From Caproicibacter fermentans (lineage in GTDB: Bacteria > Bacillota > Clostridia > Oscillospirales > Acutalibacteraceae), in assembly GCF_009746625.1 (NCBI RefSeq), contig NZ_VWXL01000047.1, positions 62,001-126,000 of the forward strand: a DNA stretch of 64,000 bases, written 5' to 3'. Below the pieces are notes generated by a model. That model was not told where the DNA came from. It searched no databases and was given only the letters and a program-made list of their open reading frames with translations. Every line of letters begins with the position of its first letter. Within the stretch, counting starts at the first letter, position 1. A program made the translations under genes and the position numbers. Of the stretch, positions 60,857-64,000 are shown piece by piece.

Positions 60857-61968
60857 ACAGTTATCATAACGCCGGGCCCTGGTCGGGGGTTGCGGCTGAA
60901 CAGTGGAACGACTGGAAATGGCAGATGCACAACAGAATCACAACCGCGGAACAGCTTGCAAAGGTCGTTCCCCTTCCCGACAAAGAACAGGCTGAAATCG
61001 AACAATGCCTTCGGCGCTTCCGTATGGCGATCACACCTTATTACGCCTCCCTGATTGATCCGAACCAGCCGGACAGTCCGATTCGAAAGCAGGCGGTTCC
61101 GTCCATCCGCGAGCTTCAGGTTGATCCCTGCGACCAGACGGATCCCCTGTGTGAAGACCGCTATTCCCCCGAAAACGGGCTGGTGCACCGCTATCCGGAC
61201 AGAGTTCTGTTCCTTCTGACCCATCAATGCTCCATGTACTGCCGGCACTGCACCCGGCGCAGAATGGTCGGATGCGAAGATTTTTCTCTGGGCGCCGATG
61301 ATCTCGACAAGGCGTTCGGCTACATAGAGCGGCATCAGGAGGTTCGGGATGTTCTTCTTTCCGGCGGCGATCCGTTTGTATTATCGGATGAGTGGCTGGA
61401 AAAAGTCATTCAGAGGCTTCGTTCCATTCCTCATGTGGAAATCATCCGCATCGGAACCAGGACTCCCGTGGTACTGCCGATGCGGATTACCGACCATCTG
61501 CTTTCCATGCTGAAGAAGTACCAGCCGATCTGGATCAATACTCACTTCAACCATCCGGACGAAATTACGCCCGATTCCGCGCGGGCCTGCGAAAAAATTG
61601 TGGACGCCGGCATTCCCCTGGGAAACCAGAGCGTTCTGCTTCGCGGCGTTAACGACCGGCGGGACACCCTGATCAGGCTGTTTACCGGGCTGGTTCAAAT
61701 CCGCGTTCGCCCCTACTACCTGTATCAGTGCGACCTTTCCAGCGGCATCGGCCATTTTCGAACTCCTGTTGCGGAAGGCATCGAAATGATGAAGCAAATC
61801 CGCGGTTATATTTCCGGCTTCGCCGTACCGGAGTTTGTGATTGATCTGCCCGGAGGCGGAGGGAAAACCCCCGCCTCTATGGATTACATTGTTCACATGG
61901 ACAACCGGGAAACCGTCATGAAAAATTTTGAAGGGAAGCAATACCGCTACCCGGATCCGCTTCGATAA
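60853..61968 (+). CDS. Lysine 2,3-aminomutase-like radical SAM enzyme (KamA family)
   Basis: PLP- and SAM-dependent aminomutase, about 371 residues. Cluster motif CSMYCRHC, GGDPFVLSD, PLP lysine in DLPGGGGK, and YQCDLSSGIGHFRTPV. The Asp of CDLS and the Asp before LPGGGG are those that bind the lysine side chain in LAM, so lysine is favoured over glutamate. The start is unclear: an ATA at 60853 overlaps the previous stop (ATAA) and has GAGGGG 7 bases upstream; TTG 60754 and ATG 60925 are alternatives, the latter losing the conserved WNDWKWQ. Confidence 0.85.
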   Translation: MNSYHNAGPWSGVAAEQWNDWKWQMHNRITTAEQLAKVVPLPDKEQAEIEQCLRRFRMAITPYYASLIDPNQPDSPIRKQAVPSIRELQVDPCDQTDPLCEDRYSPENGLVHRYPDRVLFLLTHQCSMYCRHCTRRRMVGCEDFSLGADDLDKAFGYIERHQEVRDVLLSGGDPFVLSDEWLEKVIQRLRSIPHVEIIRIGTRTPVVLPMRITDHLLSMLKKYQPIWINTHFNHPDEITPDSARACEKIVDAGIPLGNQSVLLRGVNDRRDTLIRLFTGLVQIRVRPYYLYQCDLSSGIGHFRTPVAEGIEMMKQIRGYISGFAVPEFVIDLPGGGGKTPASMDYIVHMDNRETVMKNFEGKQYRYPDPLR

Positions 61969-62000
61969 GGCGTCCCAAACCGCAGCATATAATCTGTACG

Positions 62001-62043
62001 CTGCGATACGACTGATATCGCAGCCTGCATCGAACCCGATGCA
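62001..62043. repeat. Two tandem stem-loops after kamA
   Basis: CTGCGATA/TATCGCAG (62001-62008 with 62016-62023) and TGCATCG/CGATGCA (62026-62032 with 62037-62043). Both stems are perfect but no U-tract follows. They may act as 3' end protection. Confidence 0.45.
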
Positions 62044-62065
62044 ACAGGAAACCAATACGGCAAAT

Positions 62066-62094
62066 TTGACATTTTGATAAAAATCCGTTATAAT
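62066..62094 (+). promoter_or_regulatory. Promoter of the amino-acid ABC transporter operon
   Basis: Consensus TTGACA (62066-62071) and TATAAT (62089-62094), 17-base spacer. Confidence 0.88.
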
Positions 62095-62220
62095 AACAGA
62101 CAACTTTACAGAATATGTAAGTTGCCTGTTATTATTTTCCAATTAGTTCTTAAAGAATGAATTGGAACTATATTTTTAATAGATGCTACAACTCACAACA
62201 AAGTTAAAAATTGTAAGTTG
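62095..62220 (+). repeat. Three inverted repeats in the transporter leader
   Basis: IR1: CAACTTTACA (62101-62110) with TGTAAGTTG (62116-62124), extended by AACAG/CTGTT. IR2: TTCCAATT (62137-62144) with AATTGGAA (62160-62167), followed by TATATTTTT. IR3: CAACTCACAA (62189-62198) with TTGTAAGTTG (62211-62220). IR1 and IR3 share CAACT and TGTAAGTTGC, so they may be two copies of one binding site. IR1 covers the predicted start. Confidence 0.5.
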
Positions 62221-62240
62221 CTATTTGAAAGGAGACCAAA

Positions 62241-63098
62241 ATGATTATGAAAAGAATTGGCCGGATGATCGCAGCTGCTCTTTCGGTATGCATGCTGTTG
62301 TCCGCATGTTCTCCCTCTAGCGGAATGCAGGACGGCCAGTCGGCCGTCAACACATCCGGAAGCCAGGCCAGTGCGCCGAAAAGCGGCGACACCAGTCTTC
62401 AGCGCGTATTAGACGCAGGCAAGCTAACGGTGGTCGGCAGCGGCGGTTACCCGCCCTTTAATTACATAGATGACAGCGGCAATGTCATCGGCTTTGATGT
62501 GGACGTTGGGCAAGAAATCGCCAAGAGGATGGGCGTCAAACTGAATTACGTTACCAGTGAGTGGTCCGGTCTGATCGAAGGGCTGCGCAACAGTCGATAC
62601 GATGCGATCCTTGGAAGCATGGCGATCACGGAGGAGCGGCTCCAGTCCGTCAATTTTACGACTCCGTACTATTATTCGGGGGCTCAATTAGTGGTAAGAA
62701 GCGATTCAGGCTTCACCGATCCCAATCAACTGAAAGGTAAGAAAATCGCCGTTGCGACCGGCACAAATTTCGAGCAGGATGTAAACGCCCTGGGCGCGGA
62801 GAGTGCTCTTTACGATGACGACAATTCGACGATGCTGGAGCTAATCAGCGGTCGGGTTGACGGAGTCATTACCGACCGGCTGGTGGCGCTGGAAGCCAAA
62901 CGCAAAATGAAGGAAGGCGACCGGTTTCAACTGCTTGGCAAAGTTATGCGCGTTGAAAAAATGGGAATCGCAGTGAATCAAAACGACACGTCCCTATTAA
63001 ACAAGCTGAACGAAATCGTTCAGGCCATGCACGACGACGGAACACTGACGCAAATCAGCAAAAAATGGCAGGGCGGCGCGGACATTACGGTTCAGTAG
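62241..63098 (+). CDS. Amino-acid ABC transporter substrate-binding lipoprotein
   Basis: Polar amino-acid-binding protein (SBP family 3), 285 residues. Lipobox LLSAC gives lipidated Cys23. A Ser/Gly/Gln-rich linker leads into the binding domain beginning at VLDAGKLTVVGSGGYPPFNYID; IGFDVDVGQEIAKRMG is the signature region. AAAGGAG lies 6 bases before ATG 62241. It is first in an operon with permease and ATPase. Substrate could be glutamine, cystine, arginine or lysine; the nearby aminomutase makes lysine tempting but unproven. Confidence 0.92.
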   Translation: MIMKRIGRMIAAALSVCMLLSACSPSSGMQDGQSAVNTSGSQASAPKSGDTSLQRVLDAGKLTVVGSGGYPPFNYIDDSGNVIGFDVDVGQEIAKRMGVKLNYVTSEWSGLIEGLRNSRYDAILGSMAITEERLQSVNFTTPYYYSGAQLVVRSDSGFTDPNQLKGKKIAVATGTNFEQDVNALGAESALYDDDNSTMLELISGRVDGVITDRLVALEAKRKMKEGDRFQLLGKVMRVEKMGIAVNQNDTSLLNKLNEIVQAMHDDGTLTQISKKWQGGADITVQ

Positions 63099-63122
63099 GT
63101 CCAAAAACGAGAGAGACACGAC

Positions 63123-63142
63123 AGGGTCCGTGAACGGGCCCT
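63123..63142 (+). repeat. Intercistronic stem-loop
   Basis: AGGGTCC (63123-63129) with GGGCCCT (63136-63142), one G-U pair, 6-base loop. It lies between the binding-protein and permease genes. Such stems often make the binding protein more abundant than the membrane parts. Confidence 0.5.
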
Positions 63143-63166
63143 ATCGCCGTGGAAGGTGAGTTTTAT

Positions 63167-63829
63167 TTGAACGAATGGATTACATATATTACGAAATATT
63201 TCAGAGTCTTTGTCCCTGCCTCTGTGATGACATTGAAGGTTACAACATTCGGAATCCTCATCGGGATTCTGCTCGGAATGTTTTTTGCCCTGATGCGCAT
63301 TTCGAAATACCGGGCGCTGGCCGTTCCGGCTAAAGCCTATATCTGGGTGATCCGAGGCACTCCCCTGCTTTTGCAGCTCCTGCTGATTTATTACGGTCTT
63401 GTCGGCGTTGTGAAAATGGATAACCTCCCCGCCGCTTTTGTCGCACTGGGTGTTCACAACGGCGCGTACATCGCGGAAATTTTCCGCGGGGCGATCCAGT
63501 CGGTGGACCGCGGCCAGACGGAAGCCGGGGTTTCGCTTGGGATGACCAGACGGAAGGTCATGCGGCGCATTATTTTCCCCCAGGCCTTTAAACGAGCTCT
63601 GCCTTCCCTGAGCAATCAGTTCATCATCGCGCTGAAGGATTCCTCCCTCGCCAGTTCCATCGCCGTCCCGGAGCTGCTGCTGAAAGCGAAGCAAATCGGG
63701 TCCGCGAACTTCAAGCTGATGGAATCGCTTTCGGTCGCGGCCGTTTTCTATCTGGTAATGACCTCCGTCTTAACGATTATTACCGGCCTGATCGAACACG
63801 CTTTAAAAACCAGCAGCCGTCAGGCGTAA
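63167..63829 (+). CDS. Amino-acid ABC transporter permease
   Basis: HisMQ-type permease of 220 residues with about five helices. VIRGTPLLLQLLLIYYG and the EAA loop EAGVSLGMTRRKVMRRIIFPQAFKRALP are characteristic. The start is TTG at 63167 with AAGGTGAG upstream; an earlier in-frame GTG at 63149 precedes that ribosome site. Twelve bases before the ATPase gene. Confidence 0.92.
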   Translation: MNEWITYITKYFRVFVPASVMTLKVTTFGILIGILLGMFFALMRISKYRALAVPAKAYIWVIRGTPLLLQLLLIYYGLVGVVKMDNLPAAFVALGVHNGAYIAEIFRGAIQSVDRGQTEAGVSLGMTRRKVMRRIIFPQAFKRALPSLSNQFIIALKDSSLASSIAVPELLLKAKQIGSANFKLMESLSVAAVFYLVMTSVLTIITGLIEHALKTSSRQA

Positions 63830-63841
63830 GGAGGGTTCCAT

Positions 63842-64000
63842 ATGATAAAAATTGAAAATCTGAGCAAATGGTTCGGAAAAAATCAGGTTCTGGACAATAT
63901 CAGCCTGAATGTGGACCCGAGCGAAGTGGTGGTCATCATCGGCCCCAGCGGCTCCGGAAAAAGCACCCTGCTCCGCTGCGTCAATTTTCTGGAAAAAGCA
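63842..64000 (+). CDS. Amino-acid ABC transporter ATP-binding protein (N-terminal part)
   Basis: Only the first 53 codons lie in the window. They read MIKIENLSKWFGKNQVLDNI and then Walker A IGPSGSGKST followed by LLRCVNFLE, typical of GlnQ/HisP-type ATPases. A GGAGG precedes the ATG. The gene continues beyond base 64000. Confidence 0.92.
   Translation, partial: MIKIENLSKWFGKNQVLDNISLNVDPSEVVVIIGPSGSGKSTLLRCVNFLEKA

Noticed and set aside
1-64000. tRNA genes, CRISPR arrays, insertion sequences or prophage
   Set aside because: Reading both strands I found no cloverleaf with a TTCGA arm, no spaced direct repeats and no transposase or integrase motifs.

Overview
The window looks like the chromosome of a Gram-positive anaerobe of class Clostridia, most likely Oscillospiraceae/Ruminococcaceae-like. 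This rests on strong AGGAGG-type ribosome sites, frequent TTG and GTG starts, a T-box leader, TTGACA-N17-TATAAT promoters, a CpsC/CpsD/LCP exopolysaccharide system and paired half-size chromate transporters. The taxon is an inference from gene content; no rRNA gene is present. I saw no phage, insertion sequence, CRISPR array or tRNA.

Layout. 1-4.2 kb: a sugar or polyol cluster (zinc alcohol dehydrogenase, divergent from a split transketolase, HAD phosphatase and class II aldolase) with two copies of one inverted repeat in the shared promoter region. 4.3-5.8 kb: a NUDIX hydrolase and a radical SAM protein. 6.0-8.6 kb: a TetR regulator divergent from oleate hydratase, with two operator-like repeats between them. 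8.8-10.8 kb: an orphan ChrB N-terminal-domain protein and an MFS transporter behind tandem palindromes. 10.9-15.5 kb: a ROK repressor divergent from a YidK-like sodium/solute symporter and a YidJ-like sulfatase. 15.5-17.7 kb: a LysR regulator divergent from two chromate-transporter halves. 17.8-24.7 kb: a complete trpE-GD-C-F-B-A operon on the minus strand under a tryptophan T-box.

24.9-40.6 kb is a plus-strand exopolysaccharide cluster: Wzz-like CpsC, tyrosine kinase CpsD, LCP ligase, initiating sugar transferase, two acyltransferases, two GT4 glycosyltransferases, a radical SAM/SPASM protein, an EpsG-like polymerase, a GT2-pyruvyltransferase fusion, a flippase, an FrhB-family iron-sulfur protein and a PIG-L deacetylase.

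40.6-57.5 kb reads as a peptidoglycan-recycling locus. It holds an oligopeptide-type ABC importer (oppABCDF, with oppC frameshifted), a transglutaminase-like protein, a tyrosine phosphatase, a beta-lactamase-fold hydrolase, a BadF-type amino-sugar kinase, an NlpC/P60 endopeptidase, a GNAT, NamZ, the RpiR-type regulator MurR, MurQ and NagZ. The degradative enzymes lack signal peptides, so muropeptides are probably imported and then dismantled inside the cell. A 15-bp motif recurs at the namZ and murQ promoters and partly at the opp promoter, and the murQ leader carries a terminator competing with an alternative stem.

57.6-64.0 kb: a small P-loop kinase and an MFS transporter, an ATP-grasp ligase coupled to a lysine 2,3-aminomutase-like enzyme, and an amino-acid ABC transporter that runs off the right edge.
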